From Piliocolobus tephrosceles (taxonomy: Eukaryota > Chordata > Mammalia > Primates > Cercopithecidae), in assembly GCF_002776525.5 (NCBI RefSeq), contig NC_045441.1:125495610-125559609 (forward strand): a stretch of DNA of 64,000 nucleotides, in the 5' to 3' direction. The position numbers and the translations under genes were made by a program. Position 1 is the stretch's first letter; every line of letters begins with the position of its first letter. Positions 1 through 11,790 of this stretch are shown here, piece after piece. The notes below the pieces were generated by a model. That model was given only the letters and a program-made list of their open reading frames with translations, searched no databases and had not been told where the DNA came from.

Positions 1-868
1 TCGTGATTAATGATGTTGAGCACCTTTTAATATGTTTATTGTCTATTACATATTAAATTACATATTATTACTTATCTTTTTGAGGTATCATTTCAAACCT
101 TGTGACTTTTGTGGATTGCCTCACTATATGGAATTTTAAAGATTTTTTTGATTTTTTTTCAGAGATGTTCTTTGCAAGTATTTTTTTCCCAGTGTGTTTT
201 CCCTTTTTCTAAAAAAATGATATTTTCAAAAGAACAATAGCCTTTTTGTTGAAAACACCTTTGTTTCAAATCCAAAGTCCAATTTATCATTTTGTTCTTT
301 TCTGTTTTGTCCTCTTTGTGTTCTATCTGAAGGTAATCAACATTTTCTCTTGTGTTTTCTTCCAAAAATTTTGATTTTTAGGTTTTACATTTAGGCTCTT
401 TTCCCATTTCAGTTTAAGTAGGTCTTGTGTATGATGTGAGGTAAGGATCAATGTTAATTTTTTCCCCATATAATATCCATTTAACCCAATTACATTTAAT
501 CCAATTGCTTTTTTCTCTTTTGGATTATCTTAACATCTTCATGAAAAACTAATTGACAATATATATGTGGGTCTATTTTCAAACTCTTTTCTCTTCCATT
601 GATTTAAAAGTCTACCCTTTTAGTAACTGCAGTCTCGCTTACTATAGCCTTATAGTAAGTCTTAAAATCACTGTTACTCTTTCAACTTTATTTCAAAATT
701 ATTTTGACTATTTTAAGTCTTTTGCCTTTTCATATAACTTCTAGAATCAGCTTGTCAATTCTATAAAAGAAAGACATTAAACTTTTGATTGTGATTGCAT
801 TCAATCTATGAGTGGAATTTTCATTAAAACAATTTCAAATTTTGAAATTCATGAGAATGATATATCTA
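1..868 (-). mobile_element. Old L1 (L1M) fragment, 3' half of ORF2, antisense
   Basis: Read on the + strand this follows the usual antisense L1 ORF2 order. A 'tgatgttgagcaccttttaa' block comes near position 12, then the 'ggttttacatttaggctctt' and 'gatgtgaggtaaggatcaat' blocks near 380-450. After that comes 'actgcagtctcgcttactat' near 630 and 'gattgcattcaatctatgag' near 790. Many indels and stops show a long-dead copy. It runs off the left edge, so its 3' end is unseen. The short frames inside it are not genes. Confidence 0.8.
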
Positions 869-869
869 T

Positions 870-2640
870 TCACTTATAGATATAGTTACTATTTGTATTT
901 GGATTGTAAACCCCCGTGTAATGAGTTTATTTAGTAATAGTTTTTCTTTGAGGGAGACAGACACCGGACATGATAAATCCATCATTGTATTAAGGGCCGT
1001 TTTATAACATCTCTTGTGATCTAGCATTAAACCCCTTTTCCACATGAGTATTTTATCCCTGTCTATACAAGCAAGTATGTCTTTTTTTCTACATTTTAAG
1101 AAAAAGTTAATAGATACTACCAATATTAAATAAAGAATCCTACAAAACACAAACAACAAAAGGTAAACATTAGAAAGGGTTCCCAAACAGAGAAAAATAT
1201 ATTATTCTATTTATAAATTCTATTGTTATAATTTATATTTCTGGATTTTCTTGGAACTTAGAAATGTAAAAATTTGTGGAATAAAGATTTTTTATAAGGT
1301 GGGAATAGATAAGAACATTTGGAAGTAAAAGTATTGAACTGGGAATAGATTTTTCAGATATTAAATGCTTTGTAATGGCATAATAATTTAAACTATAAAA
1401 CTAAACAAAACTGACAAAATGGGCCAGAAACAGATTCTTTTATATGAAGGATTATTATATGACTAATGAAACATCACGAATTAGCGAAAAGTTAATCATT
1501 CAATAAATCACGCTGAAACTGTTGACTAATCACTATCAATTATTAAGTGATTAGTTAGTGCAAGCTTTTTCCCCATACATAACACACTCTTCAAAGACAC
1601 TTTGAAAGTAATAGATTAAATAAAGTCTTAAACTATAAAAAAGAAAAATATAAACAAATTAAATCTCTGCATGGGTGTCTTCTATTTTGGAAAGCAATGA
1701 ATTTACTGTGGCAATGATAGCAGATTTCACTACAGTTAAATGTTTAACAAGTATGTTGCTCAACATTAAAAGGCTAATTTGTTAGACACCCTAATATTTG
1801 AAAAATATTTACAAGCATAGAGAAAGGGTTAAAATGTTTAATATACAGAACTTACACAGACACTCTTGTATGTAACTTATGGTTATGTACTTTTGTAGGA
1901 TAGACACTTAGGTTATTACACAAAGGTTCCAAGTAAGTGGTCAACAAACAATTTGTAGAAATGGAAATACAAATGGCTAAAATGACTAAAATCCTATGGG
2001 AAAATACTGTCTCATGAGTAAATATTATCAATTAACACATCATCAAAATATATTTAACTATGAACTTATCTACATTTTAAAAATGTGAATAACAATACTA
2101 GCAAGAAAATAAAACTGCTTATTTCAGAAATAAGCAGTATAATAAGCTTATTATGGAAATGTAAATTATGCAATTCTTTGAAAAGCAATTTTCCAGTGTT
2201 TATCAAGAAACCAAAAAAATTTGCTACTTTTCCATCTGCTGATAGAAATTTATCTTAGAAAATAAGATAAAATGCTGGAGAGTCTCATGTATAAACATGT
2301 TTCTAGAAACATACAAATATATATGGAAATAGCTTAAATGGGTCAGTAAGGAGATTGTTAAATGAATTGAGATGAATGATTAGGAGAACTTTAAAATGAT
2401 ATTTGCAAAGAGCATGTTAGAATTTAAATGAAAATGAAACGTATAACAATATAAGTGTATAATTTGACCTCAACTCTGCAAACAAAACACATATACAAGA
2501 TAGATTGGATGAATTATTATAAAAATATTAATGGCAGACCAGTAAGCATCTTGGCTTCAATATGGATATAATAGCAAATTTATAATATTAAAATTGTTAT
2601 TAATATTGATAAAATTTTGATTGGACAATACATTTTTTGC
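870..2640. other. AT-rich non-coding stretch, no gene recognised
   Basis: No open frame longer than 106 codons and no clear repeat. About 2160-2480 has the feel of a very decayed L1 or HAL1 3' region but could not be aligned with confidence. Confidence 0.5.
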
Positions 2641-2649
2641 TATTTGTTA

Positions 2650-2800
2650 ACTAACTTTGGAAAACAGCTACTCAACCTCTTTCAATCTTGGGTTCTTTAA
2701 CTCTCATATATTATTAGGAACAATAATACCTCACTTGTAAGGTTATATGAAAGATAGAATGAGGTATGAATGTGAAGGTATGTTGTAGATAGCATGTAAA
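2650..2800 (+). mobile_element. MIR SINE fragment
   Basis: The order 'ctactcaacctctttcaatc', then 'gaacaataatacctcacttg', then 'aaggttatatgaaagataga' follows the MIR core: leave-taking 'acttaacctctctgagcctc', then 'aataatacctacctcatagg', then 'ttgtgaggattaaatgag'. It is diverged, as expected of an ancient mammalian SINE. The ends are approximate. Confidence 0.5.
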
Positions 2801-4050
2801 TTAGCCAGTTTAATTACATAGTTGATAATTATCAAGTATCCTAAGTGCTTCCTGGGTCTAAGGCTGCATTTTATTGACAAAAAGTCAATCACATCAGTAA
2901 CTTTATGGCTATCTTTGAGTGATGTGCCTGTACAGAAGTATATTTGGAAATCCACCAGTGGTAGGTTTGTCCCTCAAGAGCAAACTAAACTTATGTTCAT
3001 GTCAACAAGATATTATACACAGAAAGAGCTGTCAGGTTGTCAATATAAAAAGGAATGACTAATTTACAAAAGTATTCAATTGAAAGATAATGGAATGCCA
3101 AACTGCCAATATTAAGAGCAATGTGAAAATGAAGTTTGGATCATGGGACCTAGAAGTTTTTATAAAGGAAAAAATCTTTGAAGATTCCGGTATAAAAGAC
3201 AAGATCTGCAATTAAAGACAATCTGCAATTAAAAAATAAAAATCAGATAAATAAAGATCGTAGCTTAGTAATGATCAAATGACAATTACCACTGGGTGAT
3301 TAGATGTGCAGATTGTAACCGAAGGAAGCGTGTACACATAGGTGCACAGAGTAAGGAAAAAGAGAGGTAAAGCAGTGTAAGTGAAGGCACTAGAGCATGA
3401 TGACATTTGACTTCATTCTAGGGTGAGTTCCCATGCTTTATGTTGAGTTAATCATTGGGAATCAATATTTCCTTTTGGTAGTCATTCAACTCTTTTTATT
3501 GCTCTAATCTTTCTTTACCACAAGTATATCTCGTTACAAATTGTGCATGTTTCTGTGCATGTGGGCACGAGTGAGTTATTTTTATAATTTAAATAGACAT
3601 GTGCAAGATACAGTTCCATTTGCATATCCACACAGCAATGTTTCATTGCTGGAGAAAGAAAATAGAGAAATCAGTGTGGAAACTCCAATTCAGTATAGAC
3701 AATATTATTGTGTATGGCACTTTTAGGTCGACATGTTTAAATATGCCTGGGGATTCAAACAGCAGTCAGCGCATTGGCACATTTCATAGCATGCTGAAAT
3801 GCGAAGACGAAAAGGATAAATAATTTTTATTAGCAAAGAATTTTTATACTGACACATTAAACTATGACATTACAGGTGGAGTGATTGCTATTCAGCAAGA
3901 GTAAGACAATAGAAAGAATTTAAATGATCTGGAAAAATTATAATTGATTGAATGCTTACAGAGTAGAGCAATTCTGGAGTTGCAAGCTGAGTGTTGTAAC
4001 AGATGTCAAATTCTTAAATCAGACATAATAGAAGCAACAAATGACATACA
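2801..4050. other. Single-copy non-coding stretch
   Basis: No recognised gene or repeat. A small tandem duplication is visible at 3204-3233, where 'atctgcaattaaa' occurs twice 17 bases apart. The short open frames at 2822-3058 and 3541-3823 lack any recognisable protein motif and I treat them as chance. Confidence 0.5.
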
Positions 4051-4051
4051 C

Positions 4052-4145
4052 CTGTGTGTGTGTACATGTTGTGTGTGTGTGTGTGTGTGAAAGAGAGAGA
4101 GAGACAGAGAGAGAGAGAGATGTGTGAGGAGTGAGAGAGAGACAG
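4052..4145. repeat. Compound microsatellite (TG)n then (GA)n
   Basis: A TG run broken by 'tacatgt' passes directly into a purine-only GA tract with a few interruptions (gagacagaga). Compound repeats of this type are often length-polymorphic. Confidence 0.95.
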
Positions 4146-4469
4146 TAAGAGAAAAGGAGAGATACATTTAAAACAGACACTGGGAAAGCAATGAAGACAA
4201 TGAAATCAGAAAGAGACAGAGAGGGTCAGTGAGAAGAATGAAGGAGAGAATAGTGGAGGCTAAGAGACGCAGGAAAGAGGAAGAATGAGATAAACAGAGT
4301 GGTGTAATGCCTAAAATGGAATTTAAGTAAAAAAAAAATGGTGGGGTTAGTTCCTCCAGGAAGAAATCAGATTACAGCCTAATACTGATTTCTTCACACT
4401 CCTGGGCCTGATACTGATTTTGTCAAGTTTGCAGAGCTATTGCTTTCTGAATTTGTGTTCAAAATTCTA

Positions 4470-4636
4470 AACTTGAGGGGTCTATGGACCTCAGGGAGGT
4501 TCATGAACACTTTGAAATTATGCATCACATTGTGTGTGTATGCATCATTGCAGATATCTTATTGGAATAGGATCCAGAGCTTTCATTAGACTCTCGAGGG
4601 ATCTATGATCATGAATAGGTCAAACTATGAGCAAGA
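4470..4636. mobile_element. hAT-Charlie-type DNA transposon fragment
   Basis: The text 'ggtctatggacctcagggag', 'gttcatgaacactttgaaat', 'ttgtgtgtgtatgcatcatt' and 'ccagagctttcattagactc' matches a common mammalian repeat. That repeat ends in 'aaccactg', the inverse of the CAGTGGTT terminal repeat of the Charlie group. The subfamily is not assigned and the right terminus is not visible. Confidence 0.45.
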
Positions 4637-4639
4637 GGT

Positions 4640-6295
4640 TTAACCTAGTACCACCATGTCTCCATTTTGATGAATAAAAGTCTTGGGAATACATCCAGAT
4701 TTAATCTTTATGTACCCATTAATAACTCCAGCCATGTCATGACGTCTGATAAAGTTAATGCAAGTGTGTGTGCGCGCACGCATGAGTCCACAATTTGTGT
4801 GTGTAAACCTTCTGGGTGGAAGGACTTGGAATTGGTTTGGAGAGCTGTGTATGGGACAGACTGCCTTGAGGAGTGGGAGCAGTGCTTTTGCCTCCAAGGG
4901 ACTAGTGTGTGGAAGGGACCTGCATTACAGAGGTTTGGGCTGTTTAAAGATATCAAATAAATATGGGGTAAATATGGGGTCCTCTGTAGAGACCTCAGAA
5001 TGACATTTCACACATGTTTACTCACATTTGAGATTCCTCAATTTAGGAAGGGTAACAAAGGCCTAGTGCTGTTGTTTTTAGAGGATGAATAAAATCAATG
5101 AATTTTTGAATTTGGATACTGATTTGCCTACTGTTTTTAGGCCTGAGAAGAGACTGAGAGAAAGAGCTTTCAGTGGTTCAATAATCAGTTGCTCAGCTTG
5201 AAGACCGTGTGGCATTAAGTACCACATAGTGTAAATTCTCCATCATTCAGAGTATATTTTTTAGATGATTTATCCTTTTGTTTTATATTTTGCCTCTGTT
5301 ACCTGATATTGGTTAATAGCCATGCTCCCTTAAGTGAAAGGAAAGGGAAAAAGATCACTAAACTTTTTCAGTCTTGCTTCTTTTGTGCAATCTTGAGACA
5401 ATGAGAGAGAGAGGTTGAAGCTGCTACTTAAAATGAGGTTCCCGGATTGTTCATGTATAGATAAAAATCCCATTCATGCTATTATGAGACAAGCTAAAAT
5501 CTTGTTCAATGGCCTATTTTATGTTGGATTTTATAACTATAAAAATCTATCTTTATAGTAAAGTGCTTTACCAAGCAAGTGCGTTACATGATTAAAGGAA
5601 ATGACGTAATATTCAGAATTTCAGAAGCTACTTTCCTCTCTTTCAAGAAGCAAAGTTCCTTTAAAACTTTGGCAAAGAAGAAGACCTTTAAATGAGGTAT
5701 TGGAAATTGGGTAAGAGAAAATACAGAGGCAACACCAGTACCCTAAAGTTGATTGAAAGTCAATGGACTTGTATTTTATTTATGCTTAGGAAATACATGT
5801 AGAATATTGAAAAATGCAGATAATGAAAAATAGCAGAAAATTATACATTTTTCTATCGTTCAAATACATTTTTAACATTTTGGTAATTTATATACGTAAA
5901 ATATTTATCTTATGAATATTTTAAGTACAAGTTGGATTTTACTGTAACTGACTTTTTCAGATTAGATTTTGAGGTAAGTTTGAGTAAAGCCCAGCAGAGA
6001 TGTAGGATGGAGAATGAACCTAGAACATGACGTGGACAACTTCTTAGCTAATCAGAGAAACATAGTACCTGAAGGAGAAAAATTTGATGTCTGGGTATAG
6101 CTATGAAGGTATTTTGGGTAATGCTAGATGTGGCATGATTTGTGTGACATAGAAAGCTCCTGGGTAAAAATACAAGAATTAGCATGAAGATAAGGACTTA
6201 TATTATTTTCCATTTTATTTCATTGTTTGAATTGCTATAGACCATGTGAAAATCATTTGTAATGATGCACTTATTCTGTGGTAGCTGTATAGTTA
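4640..6295. other. Single-copy non-coding stretch
   Basis: No gene recognised. Overlapping short open frames occur on both strands at 4640-5003, in a slightly GC-richer patch. None shows a domain, splice-site structure or codon pattern that would support translation. A short alternating 'tgtgtgtgcgcgcacgcatg' tract lies near 4765-4784. Confidence 0.5.
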
Positions 6296-6299
6296 CCAC

Positions 6300-6662
6300 A
6301 TTTAAAGGTTGCTGGCAAGAGCATGTGGAGATGTTGTAGTTAATAAATGGGTACCCTAGCAGAGACGGTGAGCTGTACAACAATGATCTGGGCTCCCACT
6401 CCAATAGAGTAGTTGTCACTGACAAGGGTTGACCCAGGCAACAACTACACTCCCCAGTATTCCTTGCATTTAGGTGTAGTCCTGTCACTGAGTTCTAGCC
6501 ATTAAAAGATGGGCAGAGATGACATGTGCCACCTCCAAGTTCAGTTCCTAAAATATCCATCTGCCTAGTTTTATTATGTGAGCAAGAAATACACTTTTAC
6601 TGTGTCAGAACCATTCATTAGAACTTTTGGGGATTATTTGTTACAGCATGTTGACTATACTA
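6300..6662 (+). mobile_element. MaLR solo LTR, old MLT1 (MLT1J/K-like)
   Basis: The 3' half follows older MLT1 LTRs: 'cattccttgcatttaggtgt' type text, then 'agcaagaaatacacttttac', then 'ggggattatttgttacagca', ending near 'gactatactaatat'. The polyadenylation region 'aaataaacttc' is degraded to 'aaatacacttt'. No matching second LTR or internal region is present, so it is a solo LTR. The left boundary is uncertain. Confidence 0.6.
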
Positions 6663-6775
6663 ATATTAAATACAATTAATAAATATTAATTGTATTATGT
6701 AATAAATATTATTATGTAATAAATGTAATAAATATTAATATTAATACTAATAGTAATACTAATAAAATACATAAT
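6663..6775. repeat. AT-rich simple repeat with a perfect hairpin
   Basis: Tandem-like 'taataaatatta' units. Positions 6671-6681 and 6684-6694 are perfect inverted repeats (11-base arms, 2-base loop). Confidence 0.85.
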
Positions 6776-6832
6776 TTCATTTTAAGATAAAATATGGGCT
6801 TTAAACATATAAAATATTGAAGAATAATTTAT

Positions 6833-7760
6833 TCAACAGATATTTATTGAGTGTCTATTGAATACCAAACAGTGTTCTAGAGGCTCGGAACAGGACCCTT
6901 AAAAAACTCACAATATGCCGGGCGCGGTGGCTCAAGCCTGTAATCCCAGCACTTTGGGAGGCCAAGATGGGCGGATCACGAGGTCAGGAGATCGAGACCA
7001 TCCTGGCTAACACGGTGAAACCCCGTCTCTACTAAAAATACAAAAAACTAGCTGGGCGAGGAGGTGGGCGCCTGTAGTCCCAGCTACTCCGGAGGCTGAG
7101 GCAGGAGAATGGCATAAACCCGGGAGGCGGAGCTTGCAGTGAGCTGAGATCCAGCCACTGCACTCCAGCTCGGGCGACAGAGCAAGACTCCGTCTCAAAA
7201 AAAAAACAACAACAACAACAACAACAAAAAAAAAACTCACAATATAATGGATTAACAGGCTATAAATGTGCAAGAAAACAATGCAGTAACATTATTCCAA
7301 ATGATGATAAGCTCAGGAAGAAATATGAAAGGGCAATAGCTCAAAATGATGAGGGAAAGGGATAGTGTCAGTGAAGGCTTGTTTGAGAAGGTGACATCTA
7401 GATTGACACTTAGATGTTGAGTGAGAAGCAGTCACATGATGATCTGTAAATCAGGCATTCCGGGCAGAGGATATGTAAAGACAGGCTTCCTGAGATAGGA
7501 ATGAGCTTTGTGAGTTCCAGACACAGGAAGAATGCTTAGAGCACTGAGAATGAGAAGGGGAGTGATGGGGGAGGGCCTTAGAAGTCATGGTGAGGAATCT
7601 CAGAACCACTGAGGGTTGGAGAAGGACATTGACATGATCTGTTCTTGTTGAGAGGATCTCTGTAACAGGACGGAAACCAGAGGCAGTTTGCAAGAATCCA
7701 GGCAAGAGATCTTGGGAGGAAGCAGTGGAAATGACGAAAAGAGACTGGATTTAGGATATA
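6833..7760 (-). mobile_element. L2 LINE 3' region, antisense, split by an Alu
   Basis: On the + strand it begins with the inverted L2 tail ('ttattcaacagatatttatt', 'accaaacagtgttctagagg'). After the Alu it continues with 'gagaaggtgacatctagatt', 'gcattccgggcagaggatat', 'gagggccttagaagtcatgg', 'acattgacatgatctgttct' and 'aatccaggcaagagatcttg'. These match successive blocks of inverted L2 in the right order. The sequence is strongly diverged. Confidence 0.75.
6917..7229 (+). mobile_element. Full-length AluY of Old World monkey type
   Basis: Complete Alu from gccgggcgcggtgg through both arms to an A-rich tail containing (AAC)n. It is flanked by a perfect 16-base target duplication 'aaaaaactcacaatat' at 6901-6916 and 7230-7245, so insertion was recent. 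The linker reads 'actagctgggcgagg' and the right arm 'gatccagccactgcactcc'. Both features mark the cercopithecoid AluYR group rather than human AluY. It is inserted into the antisense L2. Confidence 0.95.
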
Positions 7761-7922
7761 ATATAGATAGCATTAGATCTCATGATTAGTCACTGTCATC
7801 ATTAGGCTACAGGAATATGCACATGGAGAAAATGTGAAGCAGAAGAATATGACTTAATACATCTATATTGTTATCTGATTATATTAAGATCCTTATGTTA
7901 ATATCTGATCATGTTAAAGAAC

Positions 7923-8138
7923 TAGGATCAGCAAACTATAGCCTATGGGCCAAATGCTGCCTGTTGCCTATTTTGTAAAGTTTTGTAAAACACAGATACT
8001 CCCATTTATTATATATCCCATATAGCTGCTTTTATATACCAGTGGCAGAGTAGAGAAGTTGAAACAGAGATATTATGACCAACGAAGCCTAAAATATTTG
8101 CTATCTAGCCCTTTACAGAAAAAGTTTGCAGACTCCTG
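7923..8138. mobile_element. Small hAT-like element with both ends
   Basis: The left end 'aggatcagcaaactatagcc' and right end 'aaaaagtttgcagactcctg' are inverted relatives of the 'caggggtcggcaaac' terminal repeat. The interior has the family's 'gggccaaatgctgcctgttg' and 'aaaatatttgctatctagcc' blocks. The flanks 'ttaaagaa' (7915-7922) and 'ctaaagag' (8139-8146) match at 6 of 8 bases, as an 8-base hAT target duplication should. It is a non-autonomous, dead copy whose subfamily is not named. Confidence 0.7.
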
Positions 8139-8344
8139 CTAAAGAGAATTACTTTCTATGTTTTATTATTTAGCTTATTAAAGGAGAAATCTGGAATTAA
8201 AATAATGGAAAAACCTAATTCTCAGGCAGCTTATTGGATCTCTTAGGATTCTGGCTTGGTAACTTTTTTTTTTTCATCCTTAAGTAGCATATGTTTGCTT
8301 TAGGGCAGTCACTAAAATAAAAATTAATGCAAATCATTCATTAC

Positions 8345-8545
8345 AAAGATTATGTCTTAGGTTTAGAAGAAATCTTAGTGATCATCCAGTCTGACTCCTT
8401 TATATTTTAGGAAACTGAACTCCACCATCCTTCTGTCACTAGCTCAGGGCCATAAAGTAAGTAAGTGGCAAAGAGAAGCCTAATATGCCTGTTCCTGGGC
8501 TCACAGTTCAATGCTCTTTTCACTATGCCATGCTGAACTGCTTAA
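8345..8545 (-). mobile_element. MIR SINE, antisense
   Basis: It contains inverted MIR blocks in order: 'atcatccagtctgactcctt', 'ttaggaaactgaactcc', 'cagggccataaagtaagtaa', 'gtggcaaagagaagcc' and 'caatgctcttttcactatgc'. Confidence 0.65.
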
Positions 8546-8660
8546 AAATAGGTGTAGAAAGCCTTGGTTATTAAAGATATGAATTGATGGGGATTTTCTT
8601 TAAAAGTTTTCTTTTTTACATAAAATTAAAAGTGCTCAGTGTTTCTTTCTTTTAAACTGG

Positions 8661-9285
8661 TTTTTTTTTTTTTATTGTATAAAATGATCCAGTTTATTTA
8701 TTTTATTTAACTTTTAGGTTCAGGGGTACATGTGCAGGTTTTGTTATACAGGTAAACTTGTGTCATCAGGGTTTGTTGTAAAGATTATTTCATCATCCAG
8801 GTATTAGACCTAGTACCAATTAGTTATTTTTCCTGATCCTCTCCCTCCTCTCAACCTCCTTCCTCTAATAGGCCCCAGTATGTGTTGTTCCCCTCTCTGT
8901 CTCCATGTGCTCTCATCATTTAGCTCTCACTTATAAGTGAGAACATGTAGTATTTGGTGTTCTGTTCCTGTGTTACTTTGCTAAGGATAATGGCCTCCAG
9001 CTCCATCCATGTTCCTGCAAAGAACATGATGTCATTCTTTTATAGGGCTGCATAGTATTCCATGGTGTATTTTATTTACTCAGTCTACCACTGATGGGCA
9101 ATTAGGTTGATACCATGTCTTTTCTATTGTGAATAGTGTTGCAATGAAAATACATGTGCATGTGTCTTTATGATAAAATGATTTATATTCCTTTGGTTAT
9201 ATATCCAGTAATAAGATTGCTGGGTCAAATTGTAGTTCTATTTTTATGCCTTTGAGGAATTGTCACATTGTCTTCTACAATGAAT
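8661..9285 (-). mobile_element. 5'-truncated primate L1 3' end, antisense
   Basis: It opens with a T run (8661-8674) and the inverted L1 tail 'ggttcaggggtacatgtgca'. It then passes through 'cacttataagtgagaacatg', 'ggcctccagctccatccatg', 'gcatagtattccatggtgta' and 'attgctgggtcaaattgtag' (ORF2 C-terminus inverted). It ends abruptly at 'cttctacaatg'. The divergence suggests L1PB/L1MA age. No clear target duplication was found. Confidence 0.9.
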
Positions 9286-9289
9286 GAAC

Positions 9290-9760
9290 GAATTTTATTA
9301 TATTAAAAAATGTTATATTATGAAAATTTTCAAATATGCATAAAAATAAAGATAATAGCAAAATGGACCCCTGTACCTGCCACCCAGCTTCAGCAATTAA
9401 TACCTGATCTATTGTGTTTCATCTATATTCTCTAACTCAGTCACTCATTCCCACTTCTAGATTATTTTGAAGCAAATTCCAGCTATTCCATTATTTAATA
9501 TTTAAAAATTTCAGAATTTAATTCTAGAAAAATGAGGATCTTTAAAGAATTCTTGTTATACTAAAAAAAAAACAATAATTTTTTAATACCACAAATACCC
9601 AGTGTCCAAATATCCCCAATTGTTTTATAGATTTTCAAAGTTAATATGTAGATTCCCCATTTGTTGTTAATAAACAAACCTGGACCTTTGTCCTTAGAGT
9701 TTCCCATATTCTGGATTTTACAATTATATGTTTGTAGTAAAAACATATTTAATTTAATAG
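9290..9760 (-). mobile_element. L1M-like 3' UTR sequence, antisense
   Basis: It shows 'acccctgtacctgccaccca', 'gcttcagcaattaatacctg', 'ttttgaagcaaattccagct' and 'caaatatccccaattgtttt'. I associate these with an inverted old L1M 3' region. The family assignment is from memory and uncertain. Confidence 0.5.
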
Positions 9761-9874
9761 TGATCGTCTAATTAATGTAAATAATGTTTGATTCAAAAAG
9801 TGTAACAGGGTTTTTTGATAACATATATATTGTTTAAAATGTGCTCCATAGCATGTGTACATACAACATACACA

Positions 9875-10525
9875 GACTCTTCAAAACTGAAGTCAGATTG
9901 TGCCCCTCCTCTGCTGAAAACCCTCCAGTGGTCTCCCATTTCATTCAGAGAAAAAACTATGCCCCGCCTCTGGTCTCTAAAACCCTACATGATTTTTCTT
10001 TGAACTAGCTTTCTAGCATTTTAATATTATTTCATTCATTATTCACTGGGCTCCAACAAACTGATTCACACATTGTTTCTCTAAAACCCTAGTCATTCTT
10101 CTTTCTTAGGGACTTGACGTTGGGGGTCACCTTTCCTAGAAAGTTCATGTCTCAAACACCCTCATGACTCATCCTCTGTTTTCCCAGATAGTCCCATGAC
10201 TTACTCCCTCATCTTCTTCTGGTCTTAGTCAAATGGTACCTTCTCAGTGGGGCTTTCCATAACCAACCTATTTTAAATGCCCATTTCTCCCCAGCACTTC
10301 CCATTCCCCTTCTCCACATTATTTTTCTCCATAGCATTTATTTTATCTGGCACATGACAAATTTCATTTACTTAGTTGATTGGCAGACTCATTGCATTAC
10401 AATGTAAGCTCAGTGAAGATGGCTTTGGTATGTTTTGTTCATTTCTGTATTCTCAGTGGCTAAAACAATACCTGCTTCATAGTCAGCAATCAGTAAATAT
10501 CTGCTAAGGCGTGAATGAATATGTG
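9875..10525 (+). mobile_element. L2 LINE 3' end, sense
   Basis: Blocks in L2 order: 'ctctgctgaaaaccctccag', 'tggtctcccatttcattcag', 'cttagtcaaatggtaccttc', 'tcagtggggctttccataac', 'ctccatagcatttattttat', 'acaatgtaagctcagtgaag', 'tgtattctcagtggctaaaa' and 'aatcagtaaatatctgctaa'. It closes with 'gtgaatgaat'. A short frame at 9815-10003 is non-coding L2 sequence. Confidence 0.85.
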
Positions 10526-10756
10526 TAGACCTATTTCTTTAGTAGAATTCAAAAAAAATAATATTTACTCTAGGTCTAGACCCTGAATTGTTGGCTATTT
10601 TTCTATTCAAGTGATTAAGCAGGCCAACCTACAAGAAAATCTACAATGTCCTTAGTTTTATCCTTTGAGCCTGGGGCCCAGAAGAATGTTAGACAAGTCT
10701 TAATAGACTGTTACTTGCCTCTTTGCCTTTATCCAACTCCAATCTGGACCTTTTAG

Positions 10757-10836
10757 TTCTTTTTTTAAAGGTTTTTATTTTATTTTAAGTTTTGGGGTAC
10801 ATGTACAGAATGTGCAGGTTTGTTACATAGGTAAAT
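10757..10836 (-). mobile_element. Very short L1 3' end, antisense
   Basis: A T-rich start followed by 'aagttttggggtacatgtac' and 'gtgcaggtttgttacatagg', the inverted terminal 75 or so bases of a primate L1. It is severely 5' truncated. Confidence 0.8.
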
Positions 10837-11124
10837 CACAGAGTATATCAACTTGCTTGGTAAGGATGTCTCTCATTGACTGGTTCTTCATAGTAGAGCA
10901 ACCCCAAAAACCCAAGTACATCTACCATGTGGCACTAATATTGATTAGACTGATGAAAAGAAACATTTAATAAACATGAAATGCCTAAAAAGAATCAAAC
11001 CAGTAGCTGCATTTCAGACAGAGAACAGGGTTCAGCTTATTTTTTAATTATAAAGGAAGCTTAAGGCAGGAAAACTAGAGGGAAAGAGACTCCCAAATTA
11101 ATTCTATTGAGGCATTTTGAACTT

Positions 11125-11790
11125 TCACTAAATCATTTACTCATTTATTCAGAAATATTCGTTGAAAGCCTGTTATGTCTTAGGTATTATTTTTGGTGCT
11201 AAGTGTACAAAATGGGTTAAGTACATTCATTTTTCTTAAAGGCTTCCACCTACTTGGGGAAGCAGACAATGAAATGAACAATTACAACATAGAATGGTGG
11301 ATACTTAATGGAAATATACGTAGGATGTTATGGTAGCTAGACAAGGAGTACCAGCTCAGTTTAAAATAGAATGATCAGGGAGGTGATTCTTAAGCTCACC
11401 TTAGGACTTCAATAGAATAGTGGATGGGAAACTGGAGAAAATGTTAAGCTGCTATTCAGGAATTCAAAGCAGGAGATGCAAAGTACAGCCATGCCTTCTG
11501 ATAAAAAGTTATTTTGGCTGGAGCATAGATTATTGAACCACGTTTTGAAATGAGGCTAGAAAAGGAGAGAAGACATCATGGAAGGTTTTGCACATCACTA
11601 TAAGGACATTATTTTCATTATTAAGCTATGAGCCATCTTTAATAATTTTAACAGTGGTGGAGTTGGGTGAAGGCAGAGAGATGACATGGTCATAGGGATT
11701 GGAGATTATGAGAGTAGAAGCTAGAAGCTGAGAGTAAGGTCTGAATGAAGGTGGCAGTGAATGTAGGAGACAGATTTTAGAGGTGGACAA
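11125..11790 (-). mobile_element. L2 LINE fragment, antisense
   Basis: It starts with the inverted L2 tail ('ctcatttattcagaaatatt', 'gcctgttatgtcttaggtat'). It continues through 'acttggggaagcagacaatg', 'gatcagggaggtgattctta' and 'ggctggagcatagattattg'. It resembles the copy at 6833-7760 but is longer inward. Confidence 0.65.

Noticed and set aside
4640..5003. Cluster of overlapping 80-97-codon frames on both strands
   Set aside because: Frames on both strands over the same DNA reflect a locally higher GC with few stops. No motif or splice structure supports any of them.
7007..7273. 88-codon minus frame and similar frames at 12836-13164, 26260-26695, 33076-33430 and 59779-60186
   Set aside because: All are translations of Alu sequence and its poly-T tails.
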